Positions 37,155 to 45,901 of a DNA stretch of 64,000 bases are shown here, piece after piece. Origin of the DNA: Longimonas halophila (GTDB lineage Bacteria > Bacteroidota > Rhodothermia > Rhodothermales > Salinibacteraceae); NCBI RefSeq assembly GCF_002554705.1, contig NZ_PDEP01000015.1:30464-94463 (forward strand). The letters run 5' to 3'. How positions within the stretch are numbered: the first letter of the stretch is position 1; every line of letters starts with the position of its first letter. The translations under genes were made by a program, and so were the position numbers. Under the pieces are notes generated by a model. That model searched no databases. It was given only the letters and a program-made list of their open reading frames with translations, and was not told the DNA's origin.

Positions 37155-38630
37155 ATGCTTTCCACGACGAAGCGACGCACAAACAGCAGCGATTTTCTCA
37201 CTACAGAGCCTCCCGGCCTTGAAGCCCCGGGCGGCGCGAATCGTCGAGGCCGGGGGAGACGCAGGGGGGGCGGGTACAGAGAAGCATTCTGGTGCTCGAT
37301 ACTTGCCCTGTGTGTCGCGTTCGGAATATCCGTGTCTGCCACCGCCCAGGACCTCCCCTACAACGACCTGCTCACCGAGCCCGCGCCCGACGCCCTAACT
37401 CCGCTGGACGACTACTTTCAGGAAGCCGTTGCCAACAACGCCGCGCTGCAGGCCGAATACCAGGATGTCGTCGCGCAGTCCAACGTTGGCGCGCAAGTCG
37501 GTGCCCTGCCCGATCCAGAGGTCAACCTCGCCTTCTTTGCGAATCCGCCCGACCAGGAAGGCAGCCTGCCCGGACGCCTGTCGGGCTCGGTGATGCAGAT
37601 GACCCCGTGGTTCGGGACCCGCAGCGCCCGCCGTAGCGCCGCCGATGCCCGCACCCGCGCCCTGCAGCAGCGCCTGGAGCAGCGCGCCCTCAACCTGATG
37701 CGCGACGTGCAGGCCACCTACGTCTCATACTATCGCACGCAGCGAGCCGTGGAGCTCACCGAGCGCAACTTGGCGCTGCTCGAATCGCTCGTTCCCACGG
37801 TCGAGGCGCGCTATGAAACCGCGCAGGCCCGCAGTGGGCAGGTCGACCTGCTTCGCATCGAGATGGAGCGCGACGAACTGCGCACCCGCCTCGCATCCCT
37901 CCGCGAGTCCCGCCGTCCGCTCCGCGCCCGCTTCAACGAACTCCTTAATCGGGCCGGAGACGCCTCTATCGACCTGCCTGAGGAATTGCCCGACATGCCG
38001 CTCATGCTGGCCGGACAACAGGTTCAGGCGGATGCCGAGGCCATCGCCGACCTGCTCATCTCGCGCAACCCTGGATTGCAGTCTTTTGATGCACAGCTCC
38101 GGGCGGCCGAACACACCGAGCGCGCCGCCCGCCTCGACGGCTGGCCGCAGTTCGGACTGGGTGTGCAGGTCATGGGGCGCGACTTTATGCAGATGCGCAC
38201 CATGCAGCGCATGAACGAGGGCGTGGCGCTGATGGCCACCATTCAGGTGCCGCTCTTTCGCGGAGCGTATCGCGCCCAGCAGCGCGAGGCCACGGCCCAG
38301 CGCCGCGCTACGCGTCACCGGCAGACGCAGCAGGAAAACGAACTGCGCACCACCATCGAAACACACGTGCAGACCTACCGCGATGCCACGCGTCGCATCG
38401 AGCTGCACCGCGAGCGTCTGCTGCCGCGTGCTGCGCAAGCGCTCAACATCCTGCGCGAAGACTACCAGGCGGGGGGCTCCGACATCGACGAGGTGATTCG
38501 CATGCAGCGCCAGATGCTCGACTATGCTATTGCCCTCGTCGAAGCCCAGGCCGATCAGCACACCGCCCGTGCCCGCCTCGAAGCACTCGCCCCCATGCCC
38601 AACCGCCCCACGCCCGACTTCGCTCCCTGA
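37155..38630 (+). CDS. cusC: TolC-family outer-membrane efflux channel (CusC-like)
   Basis: The outer-membrane channel of the tripartite pump. Two OEP repeats of mixed coiled-coil helices are visible (about 75-270 and 280-480), for example PEVNLAFFANPPDQ, NLMRDVQATYVSYYRTQRAVELTERN and QVPLFRGAYRAQQREA. The signal peptide (WCSILALCVAFGISVSATAQ) begins only at residue 46. The 45 residues before it are Arg/Gly-rich and come from palindromic DNA (ACAGAGCCTCCCGGCC... GGCCGGGGGAGA, 37202-37259) like the intergenic repeats elsewhere. No other ATG, GTG or TTG lies between them and the signal, so the translation start is doubtful. It sits between cusA and cusB. Confidence 0.88.
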   Translation: MLSTTKRRTNSSDFLTTEPPGLEAPGGANRRGRGRRRGGGYREAFWCSILALCVAFGISVSATAQDLPYNDLLTEPAPDALTPLDDYFQEAVANNAALQAEYQDVVAQSNVGAQVGALPDPEVNLAFFANPPDQEGSLPGRLSGSVMQMTPWFGTRSARRSAADARTRALQQRLEQRALNLMRDVQATYVSYYRTQRAVELTERNLALLESLVPTVEARYETAQARSGQVDLLRIEMERDELRTRLASLRESRRPLRARFNELLNRAGDASIDLPEELPDMPLMLAGQQVQADAEAIADLLISRNPGLQSFDAQLRAAEHTERAARLDGWPQFGLGVQVMGRDFMQMRTMQRMNEGVALMATIQVPLFRGAYRAQQREATAQRRATRHRQTQQENELRTTIETHVQTYRDATRRIELHRERLLPRAAQALNILREDYQAGGSDIDEVIRMQRQMLDYAIALVEAQADQHTARARLEALAPMPNRPTPDFAP

Positions 38631-38676
38631 TTTCTCCGGCCGGGGCGCTCCATAGCATGCCTCTGCGCCTTGCCTT

Positions 38677-38709
38677 CCCGTACGGGCACATCGGCGATGT
38701 GCCCCAACG
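38677..38709. repeat. Dispersed double-palindrome repeat G, copy 2
   Basis: CCCGTACGGG followed by CACATCGGCGATGTG and CCCCAACG, 46 bases after the tolC stop. It matches 2278-2312, and both copies lie between two genes of the same direction. Confidence 0.65.
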
Positions 38710-38741
38710 CGCTCTCTGACTACCGACCTGATACATCAATC

Positions 38742-40637
38742 ATGCCTACAACAAGAAACATCCTCATCGGCACCGCCCTCCTGGCCATCGGACTGCTGCT
38801 GGGCGCTCTGCTCTTTGGCGGCTCCGCAACGCTCGATGCGTCCAGTACCGCCTCTAATGACACAGACACGACCTCCGTATCCACCCAGCCCGAAACCTGG
38901 ACGTGCTCCATGCACCCGGCGGTGCGACAGGATGAGCCGGGCAGCTGTCCCATCTGTGGGATGGACCTGATTCCTGCCAATCAGGCCGATTCGGGCGACG
39001 ATCCCTACAGCATGGTGATGACCGACGCCGCCATGCAGCGCGCGCAGGTGCAAACGACCGAAGCGGTGAGCGGTACGCCCAGCAGCGAGGTTACCCTCTC
39101 TGGGCGGCTCGCGGTCGATGAGCGCCGCCTCACCACCGTCACCACGCATGTGGACGGGCGCATTCGCGAGCTTATGGTGGACTTTACGGGCGCGTCCATC
39201 CGTGAAGGCGCACCGATGGCGACGATCTATTCGCCTGAACTGATTAGTGCCCAGCGCGAACTGCTGGAGGCACTCAAGCACGCGGATCGCAATCCGCGCA
39301 TGGTCGAGTCGGCGCGGCGGAAGCTGGAGCTGTGGGAGCTGTCGGACGCAACGATTCGCGGGATTGAGGAGGCCGGCGAAGTGCAGACCGAGGTGCCCAT
39401 TGTGTCGCCGGTATCGGGCACTGTCATGGACCGCCGTGTATCTCGCGAGCAGCATGTGCAGGAAGGCACCATCCTCTACGAGGTGGCCGACCTGAGCACG
39501 CTCTGGGTGGTATTCGAGGCGTATGAGGAGGACCTACCGTGGCTACGCGAGGGGCAGACCGTCACCTTTTCGATGCGCGGCAACGCCGGCCGCACTCAGG
39601 AGGCCACCATCAGCTACATCGACCCAATGGTGGATCCGCAGACCCGTACCGCTCGCGTGCGTGCTGAGCTGTCGAATCCGAACGGACGCCTCAAGCCTGA
39701 CATGCTCGTGCGCGGCACCGTGCAGAGTCCGATGGATAACGAGGCGCTGCTTGTGCCCGACAGCGCGGTGCTGTGGACGGGTCCGCGCTCGCTGGTGTAC
39801 GTGCAGGATCGCGCATCCAATTCGCCCCGCTTCGAGGCGCGCGAAGTGACGCTGGGTCCGCGCGTGGGCGACCGATACGTCATTGAAGATGGCCTAACGG
39901 AAGGCGAGCATGTCGTGACCAACGGGGCGTTTCGCGTCGATAGCGCGTTTCAGCTTGCCGACCGCCGCAGCATGATGAACGTTGAGCCGGGCAGTGGATC
40001 AACACCGGGTCACGATCATGGCGGAATGGGCGATGGAGCGATGGAGGATAGCGAGATGGAGGATGGAGCGATGGATCATCGTGGGATGGACCATGACGAA
40101 GCCGACGCCGCCGCGCACCCGACCCAGGTGCCCGACGATGGGGCGCACGACAATCTTGCCACGCCCGAGACGACCTTCCGCGATGCTGTGCCCGATGCCT
40201 TCCGCGCCCAGTTGACCCGCGTGGTCGACGCGTATCTGGAGGTGCGGGATGCGCTCATCGCCTCCGACGAAGCCGCCGCTCGTTCGCATCTCCAGGACAT
40301 GCAGGACCGTCTGGACGCCGTTGACATGATGCAACTTAATACCGAGCCCCACGATGCCTGGATGCAAGACCTGCGCGCTATGGAGTCGCACCTGTCGCAC
40401 ATTGGGGCCACCGACGGACTGCAGGAACTCCGGGCCGAGTTCAACACGCTCTCGCTCGTGCTCGCCTACAGCATCCAGCGATTTGGGGCGGATGTGGAGG
40501 TCTATCGCCAATACTGTCCGATGGCCTTCGACGAAGAGGGCGCCTACTGGATTAGCGACGAAAAGGAGATCCACAACCCCTACCTGCCCGAAAATATGCT
40601 GCGGTGTGGCGAGGTGGTGGAGCCGTTAACCGAGTGA
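38742..40637 (+). CDS. cusB: CusB-type periplasmic adaptor with metal-binding domains
   Basis: The 631-residue adaptor links CusA to the outer-membrane channel. After a membrane anchor (ILIGTALLAIGLLLGALLFGG) it has a heavy-metal-binding domain (WTCSMHPAVRQDEPGSCPIC GMDLIP near 47-72), the barrel-sandwich/hairpin/beta-barrel part (about 95-410), a linker of repeated Met, Asp and His (DGAMEDSEMEDGAMDHRGMDH near 432-452) and a C-terminal DUF3347 domain (about 480-631, ending YCPMAFDEEGAYW...LRCGEVVE). It has therefore three separate places for copper or silver, more than E. coli CusB. The start was set at MPTTRNIL. It is followed after 35 bases by the copper ATPase. Confidence 0.93.
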   Translation: MPTTRNILIGTALLAIGLLLGALLFGGSATLDASSTASNDTDTTSVSTQPETWTCSMHPAVRQDEPGSCPICGMDLIPANQADSGDDPYSMVMTDAAMQRAQVQTTEAVSGTPSSEVTLSGRLAVDERRLTTVTTHVDGRIRELMVDFTGASIREGAPMATIYSPELISAQRELLEALKHADRNPRMVESARRKLELWELSDATIRGIEEAGEVQTEVPIVSPVSGTVMDRRVSREQHVQEGTILYEVADLSTLWVVFEAYEEDLPWLREGQTVTFSMRGNAGRTQEATISYIDPMVDPQTRTARVRAELSNPNGRLKPDMLVRGTVQSPMDNEALLVPDSAVLWTGPRSLVYVQDRASNSPRFEAREVTLGPRVGDRYVIEDGLTEGEHVVTNGAFRVDSAFQLADRRSMMNVEPGSGSTPGHDHGGMGDGAMEDSEMEDGAMDHRGMDHDEADAAAHPTQVPDDGAHDNLATPETTFRDAVPDAFRAQLTRVVDAYLEVRDALIASDEAAARSHLQDMQDRLDAVDMMQLNTEPHDAWMQDLRAMESHLSHIGATDGLQELRAEFNTLSLVLAYSIQRFGADVEVYRQYCPMAFDEEGAYWISDEKEIHNPYLPENMLRCGEVVEPLTE

Positions 40638-40672
40638 GCCCCCCGTCCCATTTGCTGCTGTTTTACAAATAG

Positions 40673-42727
40673 ATGCCTACAGTCGGTATGAACGACCAAG
40701 TGCGCCACAACCATGCCAATTCTGATAATCATCAGGAGCACGCCCACAGCGATCACGACCACCACAGCCCAGAAGCATTCCGCAACCGGTTCTGGCTGAG
40801 CCTGGTGCTCATGCTTCCGATTCTTTACCTGTCGGCGGAGCTGCAGGACTGGCTCGGGTTTGAGACCGTGTCATTCCCAGGCGATGCATGGGTTGCGCCG
40901 GTACTGGGCACCGTGCTCTTTTTCTACGGTGGATGGCCTTTTCTGCAAGGGTTTGTCCGCGAAATCCGTGAGCGGCAGCCGGGTATGATGACGCTCATCG
41001 CGCTGGCCATTACCGTGGCGTACGGGTACAGCCTGGCCGTTACAGCTGGATTCCCCGGCTCGGCGCTGTACTGGGAGCTGGCCACTCTTATCGTTATTAT
41101 GCTACTGGGGCACTGGGTCGAGATGGCCTCGGTGCAGGGCGCCGGTAAGGCGCTGGAGCATCTGGCCGAACTGGTGCCCAACACCGCCCGCCGCCTGACA
41201 GGCAACGGCGAGACTGAGGAGGTACCCGTTCATGAACTCAGCGAAGGCGATCGCATCCTCGTCCGTCCCGGCGACCAGATTCCTGCTGACGGCGACGTGG
41301 TCGATGGCACGTCGAGTGTGAACGAAGCATTCCTGACAGGCGAGTCGAAACCGGTGCCGAAGGAAAAGGGCGACGAGGTCGTGGCAGGCGGCGTTAACGG
41401 TGAAGGCGCGCTCACCGTGGAAGTCAAGCGCACTGGCGGCGACACCACGCTCAGTCAGGTGCAGCGGCTGGTAGAGGAAGCGCAGGCATCGCGGAGTCGG
41501 TTCCAGAACCTGGCCGACCGAGCCGCTTTCTGGCTCACCCTTATTGCTGTAGGTGCGGGCACGGTCACCTTTGCCACGTGGTGGGCCATCGGGTACGAGC
41601 TCAACTTTGCGATTGTGCGCACCGTGACGGTGCTCGTCATGGCGTGCCCGCACGCGCTGGGACTGGCGATTCCGCTGGTGATCGTCAATGCCACAGCGAT
41701 GTCGGCGCAGAACGGCATTCTCGTGCGGAACCGTGAGGCCTTTGAGCGGGCGCGCGCTATCGATGTGGTGTGCTTCGACAAGACGGGCACGCTCACGAAG
41801 GGCGAGCACGTGGTGCAGTCTGTGCATACGAACGGACTCGGCGAAGGCGAGGCGCTCAAACTCGCTGCGGCGCTGGAGAACCGGTCCGAGCACCATCTGG
41901 CTGAAGCAATCGTGACGGCGGCACGCGAGCGCAATCTGGACGTGCCTGCCGTCGACGACTTTGAGGTCACCGCGGGGAAGGGGGTAACCGGACGGGTTCA
42001 GGACCGGACCTACCGCATCGGCCAACTGGAGTGGCGCGAGGCATTCGACATAGATTTTCCGGATGCGCTTCAGTCGTCCTACGACGCTGCGAACGAGCGT
42101 GGCGAAAGCGTCGTCGCGCTCATGGACGAACACGAGGTCCTGGCACTCATCGCGCTGGCCGACCAGGTGCGTCCGAGTGCAAAAGCTGCGGTGGATGCGC
42201 TCCGCGAGATGGGCGTCGAATCCGTTATGATTACGGGTGATGCGGAGGCGGTGGCCCAGACGGTGGCCGCTGAGCTGGGTATCAAGCAGTACCACGCCCG
42301 CGTGCTGCCTGGCGACAAATCCGATATCGTGCAAGGGTTGCAGGAAAAGGGACAGCAGGTGGCCTTTGTGGGCGATGGCATCAACGATGCCCCGGCACTT
42401 GCACAGGCGAACCTGGGCATTGCAATTGGCGCGGGAACGAACGTGGCGATCGAGTCGGCGGATCTTGTGCTCATTGAGGACGATCCGCAAGATGTGACGC
42501 GCGTGCTGCGGCTCTCGGGGCTTACCTATCGCAAGATGATTCAGAACCTGTTCTGGGCCACGGGCTACAACGCCATCGCACTGCCTCTGGCCGCGGGGGT
42601 CGCCTTTCCACTGGGAATCCTCCTGTCTCCAGCGGTAGGAGCCGTCCTGATGAGTGCCTCCACCGTCATCGTTGCCATCAATGCCATGCTGATGCGGCGG
42701 TATGATCTGAAATTCCGCGTGACCTGA
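40673..42727 (+). CDS. copB: Copper-translocating P-type ATPase, CopB (P1B-3) type
   Basis: The N-terminus is His-rich (HNHANSDNHQEHAHSDHDHH) with no Cys-type HMA domain. The transmembrane metal motif is CPH (VMACPHALGLAIPL near residue 325), which marks the CopB class rather than the CPC class. The TGES loop (FLTGESKPVP), phosphorylation site DKTGTLTKG near 367 and hinge VGDGINDAPALAQ near 565 are intact. The usual His-Pro pair of the nucleotide domain reads SEHHLAEAI, that is His-His. The protein exports copper to the periplasm, where CusAB and TolC can move it out. The start could also be the ATG at 40688. It closes the plus-strand metal operon. Confidence 0.93.
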   Translation: MPTVGMNDQVRHNHANSDNHQEHAHSDHDHHSPEAFRNRFWLSLVLMLPILYLSAELQDWLGFETVSFPGDAWVAPVLGTVLFFYGGWPFLQGFVREIRERQPGMMTLIALAITVAYGYSLAVTAGFPGSALYWELATLIVIMLLGHWVEMASVQGAGKALEHLAELVPNTARRLTGNGETEEVPVHELSEGDRILVRPGDQIPADGDVVDGTSSVNEAFLTGESKPVPKEKGDEVVAGGVNGEGALTVEVKRTGGDTTLSQVQRLVEEAQASRSRFQNLADRAAFWLTLIAVGAGTVTFATWWAIGYELNFAIVRTVTVLVMACPHALGLAIPLVIVNATAMSAQNGILVRNREAFERARAIDVVCFDKTGTLTKGEHVVQSVHTNGLGEGEALKLAAALENRSEHHLAEAIVTAARERNLDVPAVDDFEVTAGKGVTGRVQDRTYRIGQLEWREAFDIDFPDALQSSYDAANERGESVVALMDEHEVLALIALADQVRPSAKAAVDALREMGVESVMITGDAEAVAQTVAAELGIKQYHARVLPGDKSDIVQGLQEKGQQVAFVGDGINDAPALAQANLGIAIGAGTNVAIESADLVLIEDDPQDVTRVLRLSGLTYRKMIQNLFWATGYNAIALPLAAGVAFPLGILLSPAVGAVLMSASTVIVAINAMLMRRYDLKFRVT

Positions 42728-43130
42728 CTTGTCCAAATATAGCGATTCTGGATCCCTCTACTGCTGTGTCAACCCTGAATGATTGGGGTTAGATGCGTAC
42801 TTCCCCCTCCATCCTACCCTTCCTCCCCGGGGAGGAAGGAACCATGGGACGCTTTCATGAAGTCCCCCTCAGAGGAGGGGGATTTAGGGGGAGGGATTCC
42901 ATGTTCTCAAAGGACCTAAACAATCACCTGTGACGGAGCACTACTCTGATCGTTATCAGCCAGAACACGATGTAGCGCCCCCCTTACTGGCCGCGGGGTA
43001 TCGCACTACGAGACGATATGGACGTGGCCCATCCCATTGGCGTAACTGAACGTGCGGCTGAGAGCCTTTTTGCTGCCCCTGTAGCTGATCAGCCTTTTGC
43101 AGTAGCCTGCAGGCAGACTGTTGGCAATGG
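42728..43130. other. Intergenic region between convergent copB and the mer operon
   Basis: About 400 bases with repeat D copy 2 (42803-42896). The rest shows no gene or clear terminator. Confidence 0.5.
42803..42896. repeat. Pyrimidine/purine hairpin repeat D, copy 2
   Basis: CCTTCCTCCCCGGGGAGGAAGG (42818-42839) is a perfect palindrome. It is followed by CCCCCTCAGAGGAGGGGG and AGGGGGAGGG. It resembles elements at 8819-8940 and 57967-58083. Confidence 0.6.
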
Positions 43131-43346
43131 TCAGCAGCAGGCCCCAGTCCCTGTGTGCTGCACGGGCGGACAGGGCACGCTCCCGTACGAACAGAAGACG
43201 CAGCAGTCGCCCTCTTCGGGACGAAGCACGGTCTCGCAATGGGGGCAGTCCCAGAAGAACTGGCACTGCTCCGTAGGCATCTCAGCCTCCGTCTTCATGT
43301 CGCACGTTGGGCATGTGATGATTGATGTCGTTTGAGGCATGGGCAT
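43131..43346 (-). CDS. GDCC-motif Cys-rich small protein
   Basis: A 71-residue protein with two Cys clusters: ITCPTCDMKTEAEMP near residues 10-24 and CQFFWDCPHCETVLRPEEGDCCVFCSYGSVPCPP near 28-60. The GDCCVFCSYG segment is a signature of a small family that travels with mercury and copper resistance genes. Two zinc-ribbon-like knuckles are likely. The function is unknown, with metal binding or chaperoning likely. It begins 3 bases after the merTP stop and is the last gene of the arsR-merTP-GDCC operon. The second Met (43340) is an equally good start. Confidence 0.8.
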   Translation of the reverse strand: MPMPQTTSIITCPTCDMKTEAEMPTEQCQFFWDCPHCETVLRPEEGDCCVFCSYGSVPCPPVQHTGTGACC

Positions 43347-43349
43347 AGA

Positions 43350-44009
43350 TCAGGAAGCAGATTTCGATGCAGAAGGAAAGCCGGCATGCTCCGTTGCTTG
43401 CGTCAGAGCCTCAATGGATGTCCGGTCCGGGTCGAAGCGAACGACGGCCTCGGGCGGCTCCAGCGTTGCTTCGGCCTCGTACACACCGTCCACATCCCGG
43501 AGGGCAGTCTGCACGGTTTGCGGGCACGCTGCGCAGGTCATGCCCTCCACGGTAAGCACGACCTGCTGGAAGGAGGCGGGCGCAGTCGATGATTGGGACG
43601 CGGCAGGCTGTGTAGTGCTCCCTGCCCCAGTGCGGGCCTGCTGCGTCGCTGCGCGCGGCGAGGGTCCGATCAGCCAGGGGCTCACCACAAGCGCCATCAC
43701 CGCCAGCGTCCCGGCGCCAAGGAGCAAGCGGCGCGTTGTGGACGAAACTATCGTCTCACAGTCGCAATCTGGCTGGCGGCTCATCTGCCATTCGTTGTAG
43801 CCCGCGTAGCCGAGCCCACCTACAGCCAGGCTCACGAAGATCCAGCGATAGGGCGCAAGCGCGGTGAGGCCTCCGATCCATACCCCACCGATTCCGAGGC
43901 TCACCAGGACAAGCGGAATCGTACAGCAGGCCGAGGCGGCAACGGCAGCACCGAGCGCCGCACCCATGCTCCAGTTCGTGCCTTTGTTTGAGGAGTTTTG
44001 TGTGCTCAT
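43350..44009 (-). CDS. merT: MerT-MerP fusion, mercuric ion transporter
   Basis: A 219-residue protein that joins MerT to a MerP-like domain. The MerT part has three membrane helices with the paired Cys in helix 1 (ASACCTIPLVL near residue 26) and a cytoplasmic Cys pair (DCDCETI near 81). After a third helix and a Ser/Ala/Gln-rich linker comes an HMA domain with GMTCAACPQTV near 155. In known MerT proteins Hg(II) is passed from the HMA to the helix-1 pair and then inside. No MerA reductase is in the window, so another metal or another outlet for mercury is possible. Its start overlaps the arsR stop (ATGA). Confidence 0.88.
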   Translation of the reverse strand: MSTQNSSNKGTNWSMGAALGAAVAASACCTIPLVLVSLGIGGVWIGGLTALAPYRWIFVSLAVGGLGYAGYNEWQMSRQPDCDCETIVSSTTRRLLLGAGTLAVMALVVSPWLIGPSPRAATQQARTGAGSTTQPAASQSSTAPASFQQVVLTVEGMTCAACPQTVQTALRDVDGVYEAEATLEPPEAVVRFDPDRTSIEALTQATEHAGFPSASKSAS

Positions 44010-44419
44010 GATGCGGAATCAGTTGGATTCAAGTTCAGCGTGACCTGCGCCTTATCCCCTTGCTCAAAGAACTCGACGAGCATGCGGGCGAAGGCGTTAT
44101 CGGTGCAGACCGAGTAGTAGATCGTCTGCGCGTCGCGACGGGCTTCGACAAGTGCTTTCTCCCGCAGAATCTTCAGGTGGCGGGATACTGACGGCTGGGT
44201 AATCTCGAAGATATCGGCCAAGTCGCACACGCAGAGCTCGCCTGCGCGGTGCAGGACGTAGAGCATCCGCAGGCGCGTCTCGTTGCTGGCCGCGTCGAAG
44301 TAGGCGGCCAATGCCACGAGTTGGTCGTTGGCATGCGCCTCGGTGCGAAGTCCAGCGAGCAGATCGGCTGTGCGATCGGGCTGCACACAGTTTTGGTCGT
44401 TCACGTCACGTCTTGACAT
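44006..44419 (-). CDS. ArsR/SmtB-family metalloregulator
   Basis: A 137-residue winged-helix repressor. The core runs from NETRLRMLYVLHRAGELCVCDLADIFEITQPSVSRHLKIL (about 46-85) to the wing RRDAQTIYYSV. The ELCVCDL segment places two Cys in the alpha3 metal site, as in ArsR and related thiol-site sensors for As(III), Sb(III), Hg(II) or Cd(II). Metal binding would release it from DNA. It leads the operon with merTP and the GDCC gene and overlaps merTP by four bases, so it should regulate itself and them, and perhaps the divergent HEAT-redoxin gene. Palindromes at 44434-44452 are candidate operators. Confidence 0.9.
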   Translation of the reverse strand: MSRRDVNDQNCVQPDRTADLLAGLRTEAHANDQLVALAAYFDAASNETRLRMLYVLHRAGELCVCDLADIFEITQPSVSRHLKILREKALVEARRDAQTIYYSVCTDNAFARMLVEFFEQGDKAQVTLNLNPTDSAS

Positions 44420-44433
44420 AAGCGTAGATACTT

Positions 44434-44465
44434 AACATGTTTGCTATATAGCTAACTCGCTAAAT
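44434..44465. promoter_or_regulatory. Candidate ArsR operator/promoter region
   Basis: Two palindromes, AACATGTT (44434-44441) and GCTATATAGC (44443-44452), are followed by two GCTAA direct repeats (44451-44464). All lie 15-45 bases upstream of arsR in an AT-rich stretch between divergent genes. Confidence 0.45.
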
Positions 44466-44643
44466 AAACAGGTAGGGTACAAGTTCCTTCTGTATGCTGT
44501 TGAGCCATGGAGCGATTTGGCGTAACACATCACTTGTCGTATGCAACAGAACGTGCCTCATGCTGGGAAGCCTGCTCCACAATGTAGCAGCCCCAGTAGG
44601 TGTCCATGTGCCCTCTCGCATTTTTTGATATGTGCCTTTCCTC

Positions 44644-45756
44644 ATGAACCACTCCTCTGCCTCAGTGCCTGTAGTTTCCGACATTGCCCAGCGCGTGGCA
44701 CACCACGCCTTTGCACCCGTCCACAACGGGTTCACGGTAGATCCTGAAACGGGCAACGACGGCGTGGCTGATCTGCAAAGCACCGACGGACGTGTGCGTA
44801 CCCTTGCCGTGCGCGATCTTATCCGACACGGGCAAGGCGGACAGGTAGCAAACGTAATCGGGCTGCTCCGCCACGACAGCATGCATGTGCGGCAGGTAGC
44901 GGCGATGACGTTGGGCCTTCTTCGAGCCGAGTCGGCAATCGCCCCACTTAGCAAGCGGCTCGCGGATATGGACGAAGATCCGGTGGTTCGCTCGCAGGCC
45001 GCCATTGCACTCGGACAGATCGGCGGGGGCGCAGAGGTGCTGGCAGCGCAGGAGGAGACTGCTGAACAGCCCGACGTACGCCATCAGTGTGAGGTTGCGC
45101 TGGACCGCATTCGCAAGCAGAAGCCGGTTGAACCTGCCGCTGCAGAACAGATTGCTGCGCTTGACTCCGAAGCGTTTGGCCGCGTGCAGGTTGGCGAACC
45201 GGCCCCCAACTTCACGCTCAACGATACCGAAGGCACCGCGTGGTCGCTATCAGACCTGCGAGGCGAGAAGACCGTCGTTCTGCTCTGGGTGTTCGCGGAT
45301 TGGTGCCCGGTCTGCCACAAGGAGTTTCATGCACTCATTCGTCGCGAGGCACAGTTTCGAGAGTTCGATGTAGCCGTTGCCACGCTGGAGTGCCATGACC
45401 GCTACCGGGGCCGCGTGATGACGGGTCAAGAACTGCGCCCTTCGTACTGGTTTGCCGACAAGCTACCGGGCGGTCATCCGCTCGATGCATATCCTGATGG
45501 CATCTGGTGGCCGCATCTCCTTGACCAGGGGGCCACGGTCGGCGCCCGCTACGGCATCGATCCGTGGCAGTTTGCCGTGCACTCCGAGTACGTAAATCGC
45601 CCGGCCACTGTCATTATTGATACAGAGGGCGTGGTGCAGCTTGCCTATTTCGGAACGTATTGGGGCGACCGTCCAACCATCGGTCAGGTTTTAAACATGA
45701 TAGAGACAGACACCTACACGTTCAACGCTCCTCCTCCACGCAAGGGCCCACACTAA
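44644..45756 (+). CDS. HEAT-repeat/redoxin fusion protein
   Basis: A 370-residue protein without a signal peptide. Residues of about 45-160 are HEAT repeats (VRTLAVRDLIRHG, VRQVAAMTLGLLR, VRSQAAIALGQIG). Residues 180-360 are an AhpC/TSA-type thioredoxin-fold domain with the redox motif FADWCPVCHKEF at 218-228. The end (YWGDRPTIGQVLNMIE) resembles other redoxins. It is divergent from the arsR-merTP operon, with 224 bases between. It may be a thiol oxidoreductase that copes with metal-damaged proteins, the HEAT part serving as a docking platform. The ATG at 44644 was preferred to a GTG 12 bases upstream. The fusion itself is unusual. Confidence 0.85.
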   Translation: MNHSSASVPVVSDIAQRVAHHAFAPVHNGFTVDPETGNDGVADLQSTDGRVRTLAVRDLIRHGQGGQVANVIGLLRHDSMHVRQVAAMTLGLLRAESAIAPLSKRLADMDEDPVVRSQAAIALGQIGGGAEVLAAQEETAEQPDVRHQCEVALDRIRKQKPVEPAAAEQIAALDSEAFGRVQVGEPAPNFTLNDTEGTAWSLSDLRGEKTVVLLWVFADWCPVCHKEFHALIRREAQFREFDVAVATLECHDRYRGRVMTGQELRPSYWFADKLPGGHPLDAYPDGIWWPHLLDQGATVGARYGIDPWQFAVHSEYVNRPATVIIDTEGVVQLAYFGTYWGDRPTIGQVLNMIETDTYTFNAPPPRKGPH

Positions 45757-45901
45757 CACCTTTTGGGGGAGCTCGCCGCCTTCATTACCCAACTCATCTC
45801 TGTAGACCATTCTTGTTGAGATCCCCCATAGACGGAACGCCTGTGCCCATGGCATTCGTTGCTAAAGCGGTTGCTATACTCTGCTTATTCCGCCGTGCCT
45901 C

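Noticed and set aside
40020..40090. GATGGAG/ATGGA repeats, considered as a separate repeat element
   Set aside because: They are in frame within cusB and encode a Met/Asp/His-rich linker, so they are part of the gene.
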